Notes: generated by a model from the sequence alone, not told the origin. A stretch of DNA of 64,000 bases from Phoronis australis (GCA_002633005.1 NMRA01000659.1:158419-222418), one strand, 5' to 3'; positions 21,230 to 33,890 are shown, numbered from the stretch's first letter. Numbers and translations: made by a program.

Positions 21230-23537
21230 TATGTTGGTCTTCCATCAAGTTTTTTTTTGTTTGTTCGCACGATACAGGTCGCAATTTTCGTCCGCTCATC
21301 ACGAAATTTACATAACACGTAGTTCCAGAAGTAATGGATACCTATTGTTTTTCGTCAAAATCGGAACCAAGATGGCGGCTGTGGCGGCCATTTTGTTTTC
21401 TTTTAAAATTCAAAGGCTTCTGGAGGCTACAATTTTTTACGTACAGGTTTGAAACTCAACACAATTAATGGCCTGGATGTGCACTACAAGTGTACTGGAA
21501 ATTGTTTACTTCCGGTTAAAGATGGTGGAAATATTGGCATTCGCGCATGCGCACCTTGATTTCGGGGAAAAAACGTTTTCTCCTGTAGAGGGCGCAATAT
21601 AGGGCCAATTCCTTTGAATTTTTGCAGTTATTAGTTTTTTATGACTTGCTATTATATAAAGCCAAAACACCGGAAGTTGCTTTCAAGATGGCGGTTCTGG
21701 CGCATGTTGACCTATTTTCAGTCGTGCTGAGGTGCCACTTAAACGGGTGGAGAAAATGACGTGAATTTTTTTCTCAGACTTACCGTTTTCGAGATATTTG
21801 ACTTTAAATTTCTTAAAAAAATGCAAAATTTCATTTTTTTTCGAAAAAATTTACGGAATTGTGTGATACTATCAATTTGGATAGATTTTTGAACGGGCTT
21901 TCAGAAGATATTTTCCATTTTCCGCTACAATGTCTACTTTTCGAGTTATTTGAGATTTTCTGATAACACTGCTCCTTTGTTGAGCGCTGATTTTTGCTGC
22001 ATTGATGTTGGTTTAGCTTCTATTGAACTAGACTATAGCCTATTTCTTATTGATTTATGACATCTAAGTTCGCCATATGAATGTTACGATGTTGTTCATT
22101 ATCTCCGCCACCATCATCATATTTGTCATCATCTCCTACGTCATCTTTTCTTCAGCTAATTTCGCCAAGTGTCGCTCAAGACTGTAGCCTATCTCTTAGT
22201 GATTTCTGACATCTACTTCCGTCATATGAATGATATCACAACTTGCATTGTCCTTATTTCTATTGTTCATCCTCACCACCATCGTCATCATATTCGTCAT
22301 CTTTGTCATCATCTTTATCGTCATCTTTTTGGTTAATTTCGCCAAGTGTCGCTCTTCGGAGCGCTTTCATTTTTTTGTTTGGTCACACTCTACAGGTCGC
22401 AATTTTCGTCCGATTTTCACAAAATTTGCACACGACGTGTAGATCTGAAAGTCCTGGAAGCATATTGTTTTTGGTCATGATCGGATACAAAATGGCGGAC
22501 GTGGCTGCCATTTTGTATCCGATTTCACACTCAAATGCTCGTAGGGGCCGCATTTTTCGACGTACATGGCTGAAAATCGGTACGATTATACTAGAACGCA
22601 AGTGCTACAAGTGAAAATTGTTGACTTCCGGTCAAAGATGGCGGAAATATTGGAAGTGGCGCATGCACACCCCGAAATATGGCCAAAAACCTTTTTCTCC
22701 TGTAGAGGGCGCATTTGCAAACCAATCACTTTCAAACTGGTCACGTGTTTGTTGAGTTTAATAAGCTTTTATAAAAGTTTATTTAACCGGAAGTCACTTT
22801 CAAGATGGTGGCTGTGGCACATGTTCACACGGTTTCAATCGTTCTGCTGTCGCGTTTTTAACGGGAAGAGCAAATGACGTGAATTTTTTGCATGTGGATT
22901 CCTTTAAGTGTGGTCTTTCAAAAAGTCTACGAGAGCGTATCTCTCAGACTCACGGTTTTCGAGTTATTTGACTTTGAATTTCAAAAAACCGGCAAATTTT
23001 CAATTTTTTTGAAATCTTTTTTGATTTTTGCCAAACTACCACTTTAGATAGAGTTTTGAACCGGCTTCCAGAAAATATATTCCATTTTGCGCTACAACGT
23101 CTACTTTTTGAATTATTCGAGATTTTCGGATACCGTTGTTCCTTTGGTCACCTATGCAAGCACGCAGCTGGCTGGCTTTCAGTTCACTTTGTTTTGGTTA
23201 TGCCTTGTTGACCCCGACTGACTCAGCCAGCACTGTCCTACTGTAGACTGGAATTCCACACCAAATATTTTAAACATAACTTTGCTCTGCAGACTGTCAC
23301 ATAGCGCCACCTATTTTGGAATGTGGGAACAAAGCATGGCTCGTCCGTCATGTTGCGCCATCTATTGTTCTTTATTGTAGTTGATTGTACGCTCTCTATT
23401 TGATTTCTTCGCTAGTCACATTAATGTTATCGTGTTATTCATAATTGCCACCTTGATCGTCATGATTGTCGTCGTCCTTCCCATCGTCGTCTTTTCGATT
23501 ACTTCCGCCAAGTGTCGCTCCTCCGAGCGCTCTCGTT
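21230..23537. repeat. Foldback right arm
   Basis: An inverted, diverged copy of the left arm, ending with CCAAGTGTCGCTCCTCCGAG and GCTCTCGTT. It reads as the reverse of 18952-21150 throughout, with small indels. Confidence 0.82.
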
Positions 23538-23639
23538 CTTTTCTTTCTGACCTTTTCCAGAGCTTAATATCCTCTCTCAAATGACTCAACTTTCAACTTC
23601 GAAACTTTCCAAGTACATTTGAGTCGTCTATGAATTTTG

Positions 23640-24470
23640 TAAAATATATTTTTGGCTCAAAATGCACTGGAAGTGATCAATAGGTGGAAAGGTCATCTCA
23701 TTTTAAAATATCATTTCTGCTACATTTTTCAATTAATTCATTTCAATTTCAGAGTACAGGTGTAAGTCTATATGCCAATCAAATGCATTTACTTTTCTAA
23801 GTAATCGGGTCACCCAAACAGATAAAATAAGTCAAAGGTCATTGAGTGCAAACTAAATTTTGAACTATGCACTTGAGTTCTAATTCTGAAGCTTCAGGTC
23901 ATTTTGTGCAACCAAGGGGTCATTAAGTGCATTTTTCTTCAGAATTTTTTGCCTTGTCATTCAACATGTATTCTAATATGTCAACAGTTAGACAACTGTG
24001 ATTGTCAGTATTAACCACACTTTTCATGGACTTTGCAATAATTCCACTACAAAGGCTTATAATGCACCAGATAGAATTAATTAGTGCAAAGGCCATCTAA
24101 TTTCCAAAATGTTATTTGTCCTACCTACATTCTTAAAAGAATTCTCTTCAATTTCAGTTAACAGATGTAAATGTACGTGCCAATCAAATACACTACTTTT
24201 CTAAGCAATCAAGTCACCCAATAAAATAGGTCAAAGGTCATTGAGTACACTTCAGATTTACACATGTGATTGGAACATGTAATTGAATAACAATTCCAAA
24301 GTTTCAGGTCATTTGGTGCAACAAAGGTGCCATTAAGTACACTTTCCTTCTGAAACTTTGATCCTTCCATTCAACATGTTAGACTACTTTGATTCTCAAC
24401 ATTAAGTACACTTTTCACCAACTCTACCACAATTCCCCTGCAAGTGCTCATAATACACCGAAAAGGGTCA
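23640..24470. repeat. ~400-bp tandem duplication, two diverged copies
   Basis: TCAAAGGTCATTGAGT occurs at about 23831 and 24230, and matching flanks (CAATTTCAG, GCCAATCAAAT, CACCCAA) repeat at the same offset. Each copy also contains several short GGTCATTnnGTGCA-like motifs. Confidence 0.7.
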
Positions 24471-24779
24471 AATACAACAAAGGATACCTAATTTATTCAA
24501 CATGTATCCTTTTTATACAATTTCTATTCTACTGTGCCAACAGTCAAACATTCGTTATACAGCATGATCCTCATTTTTACATTCTTGTACAGTTCTGCTT
24601 TGGTGCACAAGCCACCAGAAAGGTAGTAAACTTTCCAAAGCCAGACTCGCGCAGAGTCATTATTTGTCACTTTCTAATAATAATCATTCCAGTTTATATA
24701 GCTGTCATAGCTCTGACACAACATCATTTCAAAGACACCAGACTGCAGCAGCAGGACAACAAACTTAACTTCTGAAATA

Positions 24780-24960
24780 AAATGCTGAAGCCCATAATTG
24801 AAACAAAATTAAGGTTCGGCTTTAGTCATTTCTTAAGTTTTTAGATAATATTTTAGTATCTTTTTTCATATGGCCTGCTGTATTTTTATATGGTATGTCT
24901 GCAATAAAACATATATTCATTCATTCATTCATTTATTCATTCATTCATTCATTCATTCAT
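24780..24960 (+). mobile_element. Possible non-LTR retroelement 3' end with (TTCA)n tail
   Basis: A T-rich stretch with TGTATTTTTATATGGTATG and GCAATAAAA leads straight into (ATTC)n at about 24916-24960. CR1/L2-type LINEs often end in such short tandem repeats, but no coding remnant could be tied to it. Confidence 0.35.
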
Positions 24961-25278
24961 GTGAAATGATTAGATCAACATCTCATGTCGAATTTGATGG
25001 CTCCATTGTCAATGGAGTTGATGGAGATTTATATTTTTAAGTTATACATGATTTAATTCTGTTGGTCTTCCAACCATCACTTTCACAAAGTTAACTAGAG
25101 TACTTTTCTAACAGTTGAAATTGGGAATATTTCCACAATAATACAGCTGGACAGTTTCCGACACAACCTGTGAAAATGTGCTTGACAATCACATTTTGAC
25201 GAAGTCAATGAAAACAACATGCTATCTAATACCTCCTGGAAATAGAAGAGTTCTATCATAGTGTAATCCGGGATGTCG

Positions 25279-25330
25279 CTATTTGGGAACCTGCTTCTGC
25301 TTATTATGGACAGTGTATGAGTAGGAGTGC
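25279..25330 (-). CDS. Candidate terminal exon of an unrecognised gene
   Basis: Acceptor GTGTGTGCAG precedes 25330. Joined in phase to 25981-26084 it gives HSYSYTVHNKQKQVPK and a TAG at 25281-25279. No family was recognised. Another frame of this stretch also looks codon-like, so the assignment is weak. Confidence 0.25.
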
Positions 25331-25980
25331 CTGCACACACCCACAAGACTAACACCAGGTGAGAGGTAACAACAAACGGAACATGGTGCATACAAAATCT
25401 TTCGCAATGGCTCATCCTGTTAATTAAGTTACCATCATCATATGGTAATTGAATGTTATATTACATTATACCTTGTTATATGGCGGTAAAACCCTTTATT
25501 TGTGTGGAAGGTACCCACTCTTAGATGTCTCTGTTTATCTTAGTAATACCTTATTTGGGCACGCTACATGTGATAATAGGCAATTGCCCATTAGCGAGTG
25601 GCTCACAGAGGCTCATATGATTCACCAGAAGCCCGTCTACAACACCCCGCTCCCCAACTGAACAGTCGCCCTACCTGACGACAGTGTCTGTAATAGTACT
25701 GTGGTTTGTACTCAGGAACTACACTTACCTTACATGGCACAATTAGAATGGTTTATTATATAAGTCTTGCCAAACTGTTCTATGAAATGTGACTCATATG
25801 CATGTGGTCTTGTGTATTGCAAAAACATGTTGTTGTACAGTAGTTAGTCAGTCTGCAATAAAGTAGTGTTCAAGTATTAAGATGTCTTCTTCACTCCTCT
25901 CTCCACATTAGACATAACAGTGTCCACTGAACACCAAATTGTCTTGCACGAAAGTCATCAACTTCACTTGATATCCTTAC

Positions 25981-26084
25981 CGCGCCACAACACAGGAGAA
26001 CACAAGGTTGTCTCTCTGCTGGTCCTTGACTCCTGGAACTTTTACCATCACCACACCGTGCACACCATCCGACATCCATAGGTA
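25981..26084 (-). CDS. Candidate internal exon of an unrecognised gene
   Basis: Acceptor CCAACTTAG and a strong donor (GTAAGG) enclose an open frame reading YLWMSDGVHGVVMVKVPGV then KDQQRDNLVFSCVVA. The composition looks like a beta-rich extracellular domain, but I cannot name it. No upstream partner exon was found. Confidence 0.3.
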
Positions 26085-26164
26085 CTAAGTTGGCAGAAGT
26101 TTTTCGGTATGATCATCTGTTTGCAGGCTACCCCAGTTATTAAGTAATAACAGTGGGATAATTT

Positions 26165-26235
26165 GACTAGGGAACCGAATTAGTGACCCCCATAAAACCA
26201 GCAAGCGTGCTAACCATTCAGCTAATACTATAGTA
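26165..26235 (-). mobile_element. tRNA-like SINE head fragment
   Basis: The minus strand reads TAGCTGAATGGTTAGCACGC (A-box-like) and, about 35 bases on, AATTCGGTTCCC (decayed B box). Confidence 0.4.
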
Positions 26236-26515
26236 TTTTTAGTATACTACTAGGCAATTGCCAGGCTTACTAAGTCAGAACTGCTGAGGCTGGTATTATT
26301 CATATAGGAAGCAACAATATAACAACATGAACAGCCTCCTAAGTCCCAAGGTGTCCCTCTGTGCTCACAAGGTACTTAATAGCAACTATTTTTGCGAAAA
26401 TTGAAAAGCTTCCGTAGTATGGCGGTGATGATCACAGTCTGCCAGCTAAGCTGGCCTTAATATTATACTAGTATTATACTATAATACTAATACTATTATA
26501 GTATACTATGATAGG
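26225..26515. repeat. AT-rich ACTATAGTAT-type palindromic stretches
   Basis: Runs of TAGTATACTA and ATTATACTAGTATTATAC at 26225-26255 and 26458-26512 face each other across ordinary sequence. This could be a decayed inverted-repeat element or simple AT repeats. Confidence 0.4.
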
Positions 26516-29500
26516 GTAGGCCATCCAAAATCTGGGAGACTATCAAAAGTTCTTAGCCTTAGGGCCTTAGGTATTGAAGCGCAGCACCGAAAAAAGTGTG
26601 GGCTACAGCCTACAGCCCCCGTGATGCACAGCCCACCCCATATGGACCATGGGTACATATACTAGCCCCCAGGCCCAGCCCCTACGCTGCCCATGTTGTT
26701 AGATCATAACTCATACTTAGCCAGCTAGCTTTGTACCAAGGCTAACTCATACTCTACTCTAGTAGGCTAACTGAACAAATTCATAGTAAGGATACTTGCT
26801 TTTAAGCGGCTTTCATCGGTGACCGGGCAAGTCTACGAAATAACCGCTCTCGGCTCACAAACCCGTCCAACCGGGACAACACCGCGTCAAGCAACCACCT
26901 CAATAACTTTTTACTCTCGCGACATCTGGCGAGCTAGCGTGTGATGTAAATCCGAGGCGCGTATTAGCGCGGAGCGCAGGGAAGGTCGGGAGGGGGTTTT
27001 ACCCTCCCCTGTAAGAATTTTTGTGGTTTTTAATTCCTGATTTCGTTTTTCTGGTGAAATTTTTTTCAATTTTCATTTTTGACCCTGTCCCGAGGAAGGT
27101 TTGAACCCCCTGAAACCCCTGTAGATCCGCCTCTGGATTCCGTACATGCTCCCGACCACCTTGACGAGAATTCTACAGTTACAACCAGTGGCAACTGTTA
27201 TTCTTTTGTTGATGTGTTATGTACCAATTACCTAATTTTTGTAGCCAATAAAAACTATTGCATAAGTCATGCCGAACGGTTTAGAATTATTTCAAGGTAA
27301 CTTTTCGGTTCCGGACACAAGTTTTGACGGAGCGTGTAAGTCACCAATGAAGAAACCGTTGTTGCAATGGTAGAGTGTCGAACCGCCAGGTTCACTTAAC
27401 TAAGCGTTCACAGTACAACTCAGGTCAGTCACGACAACAATGCAGCTAGGGTACTGCCATGCTCGTTAATTGAATAGTGACACGGCATGGAAATTGTTTT
27501 CAAAGGGGGGTGTTCCTGATATCAACTTTTTTTAGGAAAACCAATCACCTATGGATACGAAATGCAGTTTTTAATCTCCACTTCATTCATTTAACAAAAA
27601 AGAGTGAAACAGTGACTTCAATTGACGTATCGCAAGCTCCGCCCCCTTACGAAAAGACCAAAAACGTCGAATTAACCAGACCCACTGATGATAGTCTGAC
27701 AAACCGTTGAAACTGAAATCGAATGACCTAACTTACATTGGCAATTTATGGCCATATAACGTTTTGTTGTGGTGATGGACCGTTCGGAGTAGGCAGGCGG
27801 GTTACTACGGACGGTCAGAAACCGCAAGTCCTTCCGTTCGATTATTCTTTATTGCTCTTCAATCTGACTGCGGCGCCTAAGATAAGAGTTTCCTGAAGAA
27901 TTAAGACGACGTCTGATTTCATCTTTCTCCCTTTTTGTCGACGGAAACAGAGTTCATATTTGAATTCCTCATAAAAATCGGAGTATATGCCCTTTTTTCT
28001 CACAAAAAAATCGGTCAAGTTTTGTGGGAGATAGCTGTAAGCGATTTGGATCAGATGATTTCATTGTCTATCCGGTATTACTAAACGCGTCGCTATTTGT
28101 GAAATAAATACTTTTCAAATGTCATGAACTGGTAATTCACCAACAAAGGTACATATTGAAGTCTGCGGGGAGATTAATTTTAGTCAAATTTGAGCGAAAA
28201 CAACAAATGCTATGATTTGTTTTGTAACTCAACAACGGTCTACAATTCGCGCAGTGAACTCAGTGGTTAGCCTCCGGTTTCTACTCGTGTGTGCAGATGC
28301 GCGTTATCTATAACATAAAGGAAAGTTCACATGAAGTCCGTCGCTCCACTACAGACCTTCGTTGCGCCCATTTCGTCATCGCCAGCTTTGTCCCAGGTAG
28401 TGCACCTCGCCTTTAATTAGTGTCGAAGTGTTTTAGTCTTTTTTCGGGGACGCGGGGGGAGGCTGGCTGGTTCCCTACTGGCCTTTAGCACTAGTAAAGT
28501 CAGTCGGTCGGCTAAATGGCCTGGGTGACGTCAGTTCGTCGGATTTCACTCCCTTCAGCATCCATTGCGTAATATATACATATGTGCTTCTTCGGACCTG
28601 TCGCCGCCAAACTTGATTCTCGTTTTCGCGGTAATTATCGCCTAAATTTCGCCACATTCCGCCTCTGTTTTGTTTTGTAATCATTCGCCGGTATTTCGTC
28701 ACACCAAAACCATTGCACTCTTCGATCGTTGTCTTTTTATTTCTTTCTACGTGATGTTACGCGGACACACCCGAATAGTTACAAAACAGTGAGAAACAAC
28801 ATGACCGCCGGCCCTCCAAATCGGACCGACTCACCACAAAACAGGACCTACGGGGATCAAATGGGACCGCAGGACCAGAAAATCAGACCAGATAAAATGT
28901 AGTTATCAATACCTGTGGGTTATGACTAACCGGTCATACAGCTAGCTGTATAAAGACAATCGCCAAAATACAGCTGGTACATGTAGGTAGCACTGTGTGT
29001 TGAGTTGCGTAAGACCCCGAAATTTCCCACAGCCCGGGTGGTTCTGCTCGTCACCTCGTCGTGAAACTTTCAACATGTAAAGTTAACAACCGGCAGATGC
29101 AAAATCTGTGAGTCAACCAAAACTCACCATGCCCGTTGCAGCCGCTTGAGTGAAAAACAATGTAATAAACGTCATTTTCTTGCATAATTAATTCTTTGCC
29201 TTTTGTAACAAAGAAAGGCCTGTCGCGGTCATGACACGCGCACGCGCCATTTCCTAAAATTTTGCAACATCTTTCGGAAGATTTTGACAGCTTCGCAGCA
29301 AAATTTGTTCTAAAATTCGGTCTGCTGGCATTAAAATGCTAAAAACATGTAACGAAATGAAACCAGTTCCCACGGACAATTTGTTGTACGCAGCTCCGTG
29401 GAAGAGAAGAACAGTTGATTGAAGAACGGCAAAAAACTGGCCAACGAAAGCTGACCCAAAAGACCGCATCACAATTTTAACAGCAGAATAACGGCAGAAC

Positions 29501-32120
29501 GACAATTTTTGGCAAGCTCAGATAAACAATTTAGTTTACTCAAGGAGGAGTGTCATCAATAACACTAATTTTGTGAAAATTTTACTTGTTCAGTTTTTTT
29601 ACCCTCATCGGCCCAAAGCTGTATATTTAGTATAGTATTACAGTTTTGCCGCACCAAGGCTTACTCCCGTTTTTGACTTAAAACGTCAAATTGGAGAAAA
29701 TGAATTTCAGTTTATTCTAAAACTTCTGCAGTGGATAAAATGATAATTATTTAGTTCAGAAGTGTACAACGTACGTGACCAGTGCTGTACGTGGGGCGTA
29801 GGCGCACGTAAGCGCAACCAACCACTTTTTGTCATTCGAACATAGCGCATACCCTACGTAAGTTACGTTAAGTACTAAAGGTGGCTTTGGGCGCCTACTT
29901 AGCCTACCTCTAATTTTACCCCTACAGTACTGACAACGTCAGTGGTTTGGGGTTGGATTTATTAGCAAGCATTAAAATTGACCACTGGATTCTAAATTGG
30001 CGGCCAGTGAATATTCTTATTCACTAAAATGTTTGTCTAATTTCCGTCAAACTCCTACATTTCAATCTTGATTATTCTGACCGCTTTTGGGCCTATAGGC
30101 AACTAACCGGCATGTGAAAGGCTCGGTCGAATCGTTTACTCACAGGCAGTTTCGGGTTTGTTTTCAGCGGCGATTTCACTGATGGAAGCGACAAAATAAG
30201 CCGAAACTTTGACCATAATATGTTAAACATTAACATTCATCAAATTTTGAAGAAACTTGGCCACGTTTTCAAAGTACTTGTCTATGTTATGTGCTATCGG
30301 CAATGTGATTGGTTCAAAAACAAGACAACCACGCTGTCGGTTTTCTGCAAATCCCATGCATGTATCCTGTCTCCCGTTCCGTAACGGCTAGGACCTCGCT
30401 GAAAAGCAAGACTTCGCGAGATTACGTGATATATTGCCGTGTATTTTGTAATATGAACACGTGACTTTGGCTAGATTTTAGCTAGGTCCTAGCGCGAGTC
30501 GATCCCAGCGCGCTGCTGAACGCATGCCTGGATGTAGGCAACACGTAGCCCCGGCATCGGTTGGCCATTTAGGGGCTACAGTACTTTCCATCGCTTTCTG
30601 TACGCATTTCGTTCTATGTATTTTAAACGGGCGGTAGGCCAAATAAGACCACCGATTAGGAATTTTCACCTCGTCAAAAATCGCCACACTTAAATCTATC
30701 ACTAAAAAAGCGCTTACTTTCTTCAGCGCCTTCTTTCTACTTCTACACAGATCTTCGATAAAGCTTAGTTACGAGAATAAGGTGACTTTGGCGAAGACTT
30801 TCAACTCCATTTTTTGGCCACCGTTAACTTTTTCACCACACGCGCGATAACCACAAAGTATTTCAACTGAGTCACATGAGTTAGGCAAAGGCTAGCGCGA
30901 GACGTGGAAGCGTGACACTTGCAAAATAGCACGAGAAGGATCCGGTGAAATTTGTAAGATTTGTGTTTCTTCGTTTTTTTACTCGTCAACATGCGTGATT
31001 TCACGTAACTTCCTTAAAATGGCACCAGAAACTCGAGCAAACAACCACAGATTTTTATCCGATTTGTTCAAATTATCGTAACTGAATCGTTTCCCAACTT
31101 ATGATGTGTGTTAATTATAACTCCATGTGCATATATTCATGTTGCATTTGATTTTATTTCCTGTATTTTGAAATTCGTAACTTTTAGTGGGGATGTACTA
31201 TCGCCCCTGTATGCCTGCGGGATCCAGGGCGATGTATATTGCCTAGCCTGGATGGAGTTAACAGAGTGATTTTCGCGCACACACAGTTCACGGTTTCAAT
31301 ATTGATGGTAATGGGTACAGTACAATGAACTTTCATCCTACCAACACGACTTGTCCATCCATGCTCTGTAACGCCTCGGCAACCCTCAGAAGTTTGGAGG
31401 AAATTTAGAAAACTCCTTTCAAAGTCTGCCACATGGGTAAGCGTGACTTGGGCTTTTTTAGCGAATTACACGACAATTGTGGGGCCCCCAAGGACCGTAT
31501 CCAATTTGTGAGATAGGGAGTGCGAGTTTTTAAGTTAATTCCTGTCTTTATCTTTCACTAATGACGCCAATGACAAAACTAGGATTGGTTGAAATCATCA
31601 CAGGGTTTGTACCCTTTTATAAACCGAAAGAACATGACCTTGGTAACTGGTAATCGTTACTTATTCATTTTTGTTATCGAAAACCTAAGGCAGTATCTGA
31701 TCTGCTTGCTTCAGTGGCTCTTTTGTTATATCCGACAAAAGTCTGGACGCAGAAATTAACAAAAGAACCGGATGCTATCACTAAGGTCAGATCCAGTTTC
31801 TCTGATAAAACCTATTGAACTGGAGAAGGCTCTAATGATGGGGTATAGTTGAAGATTCTGTGGGTTGTTCGGTGGCGAGTGTGGAGGACGCTGTAGAGTA
31901 TTTTAGACTGCTGTGGTCATTGTAGGGGTGATCTGAAGTTTGTAGGATGTTGTGAAATTTTTTTTTTGCTTGTTGTGGTGTTTGTGGGATATGTTATAGC
32001 ACGTACGCTTTCATAGACATTTATCCGAGGCATAGACCACTATAAATTATGACATTGGAACGAGGAAAATCGAGACATGGAATCTAGAGAGCGGGAAACA
32101 ACAGGAATATAAAAAAATTG
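26516..32120. other. Intergenic between FCSK and LDHD, no gene recognised
   Basis: Short open frames here have no splice context or recognisable sequence. The stretch 26900-31000 is richer in CpG than the flanks and may hold the promoters of one or both divergent genes. A GATCCGCCTCTGG end at 27123-27136 resembles the terminal sequence of a common invertebrate DNA repeat (compare 48124). Confidence 0.4.
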
Positions 32121-32126
32121 CAGGTG

Positions 32127-32174
32127 GTCTGGTACACGTTGTACCAGACGTGCGCAAGCCCCTCAGGTGGGGCT
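32127..32174. repeat. Two adjacent perfect hairpins
   Basis: GTCTGGTACA and its exact complement enclose a 3-base loop (32127-32149). Seven bases later AGCCCC/GGGGCT encloses a 6-base loop (32157-32174). Confidence 0.75.
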
Positions 32175-32239
32175 ATTGTACTGATTACCTGTTATCATTT
32201 TTATGCTTTATTAATATATAGATAAAACCGAGCTAAGAA

Positions 32240-32290
32240 CCTTACTAAGTGTGCCCCAGTGGGATTCGGACCCACCGAAGAGGACACTTG
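32240..32290 (-). mobile_element. tRNA-like B-box fragment
   Basis: The minus strand reads GTGGGTCCGAATCCCACTGG, a T-arm-like hairpin with a B-box-like core. No full tRNA could be folded, so it is probably a SINE fragment. Confidence 0.3.
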
Positions 32291-33029
32291 CCTCCTTTAA
32301 ACAAAAAGAAAATGAACATAGGCCTATTGTTTTGGAACGGTGAATTTGCCGTGTTGAACGTCCAAATTTAAAACTTTTGACACCCGTGAAAAGTTAATTT
32401 GGGAAATAAAACTGACCAAGAAACAGTCATTATACGAATTCCAAATGTGTTGTTTCCTTTCGACCTCGAGTTCAAAATTCATGCCACCTAAAGTGGACGG
32501 CAACGGCAACGGACCAATATTGCCGTCTTTGCGGCAATAGGACATGTCCAATAAAGGGGTGTGGAGGTTATTTTTAAATGAAAATAAAGTCAAATTTCTG
32601 GATCCTGAAGAAGAATGAAAAATGAAAATATAAATTTTTCGTCCGGGTTTGAGAGCCCCAACCCCCACCCCCTCTGAATAATGCATCAATTGTTACACAA
32701 ACGTAACCAAAGTTACAGACTTTTGAAATCAGTCAGTGGATTTTTAAGTGAATGGACGATTCACAGAGATATAATTAGAATACTCCTTATACTTTTGCAC
32801 AAAAACCTGAAAATTGTACAACTTTGCTTTTTACAGCAGTGTTTATCAAAATGTACCATAGATAAATCTTCTCCAACGGATTACAAAGTAGCCGGTTGAG
32901 CACAAATTTCAGTTCAACAAAAGTTGCCATGTTTTCGGTGCGGAACTTGAACAACGGGAATTGTGATCATTTTAATCACTCCAAAAGTAACATCTTCGTG
33001 ACTAAAAATTGTTGATAACAGTTCAGTCA

Positions 33030-33890
33030 TACAGAATAATATGGAAAAGATAGGTCTCATTAAATTTCACCGTAAAATATTGGTGAAAATAATTTATATG
33101 CAGTTCTAAACTCGAAACCCAGAAGAAACGCGTTATTAGCTTTTAAATTATTTAACACAATGATAGCACTCAATTTATTATATGGAACATTATTATGGGG
33201 TACTACCCATTGGAAACAAACTGAAAATGTTCAAACAAAATTCTTTAAATGGTTACTGTGTACTGGTATTAAGACAACCAACGCCTTGGCAAAGGGAGAG
33301 TGTGACCGTCATGATAACTCTATTAAAATATTTTTTGAAAATAATATTGAGAATGCAAAATGATAGACTTCCAAAACAATGTTTTTCAGGTTATATGAAA
33401 GGCACAGACAAAATAATTGGTGTACCCGTATTAAAAATTTGTTTACAACTGGTTTCGGTCATTGAAAAAGGGAGTCAACTATGAACAATATTTTTGTCGA
33501 AATTCAAACAAGATGTTAACATTCAAAGTTGGTTGTAGGTAGTAGAAAATACAAATTACTGCGAATTTCAGAGGGGAATTAAGGCTTAGTTGTGTTGTGA
33601 AAAGTACTATGTGGGGAGATGACGCAGCAGCAAATATTTTACACAGCGAACATTAGATGTTCAACTCACTCATTATAAATTGAAAACGGCAGAAGAAATG
33701 GTATTCTCCGAAGTGAAAAGAACTTGTAACATTTGTAATACAGGAGAGATTGAGACAGACGAGCATTTCATATTACGTTGTCCAGTAACAGTGGATTTAA
33801 GAAACAGATTAAACCACGCTACCACGATATCAGGTATCTTTTTAATTCGAGAACAGCAAACACCTGTAAAGCATTTAGTGTGAATAAAAA
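33030..33890 (+). pseudogene. LINE relic, C-terminal part of reverse transcriptase ORF
   Basis: Three overlapping frames carry pieces of one decayed protein: KFHRKILVK; then ENVQTKFFKWLLCTGI with TTNALAKGE; then a Cys-rich end, RTCNICNTGEIETDEHF followed by ILRCP. The order (LLxxxxxTxNxAxxGE, then CxxC...HFxxxCP) is typical of the post-RT region of non-LTR retrotransposons. Stops and frameshifts separate the pieces. No 5' part (endonuclease, RT core) is present. Confidence 0.7.

Larger units (their letters stand above)
18952..23537. mobile_element. 4.6-kb foldback element with 2.2-kb inverted arms
   Basis: The left end (AACGAGAGC at 18952) is matched in reverse complement by the right end (GCTCTCGTT to 23537). 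Matching pairs continue inward at a constant coordinate sum near 42390-42490: TGCGCCCTCTACAGGAGAAAA at about 19682 and 22700, and again at about 20797 and 21590. Each arm is two diverged ~1-kb units, so the whole is four related units arranged >> <<. No transposase frame was found, which suits a Foldback-type non-autonomous element. Flanking target duplications were not identified. Confidence 0.85.

Noticed and set aside
24389-24775. 128-codon plus-strand frame
   Set aside because: It begins inside the 400-bp tandem duplication, has no recognisable domain, and its composition resembles the AT-rich flank.
28255-28310. CTCAGTGGTTAGC tRNA-like A box
   Set aside because: No B box follows at tRNA or SINE spacing.
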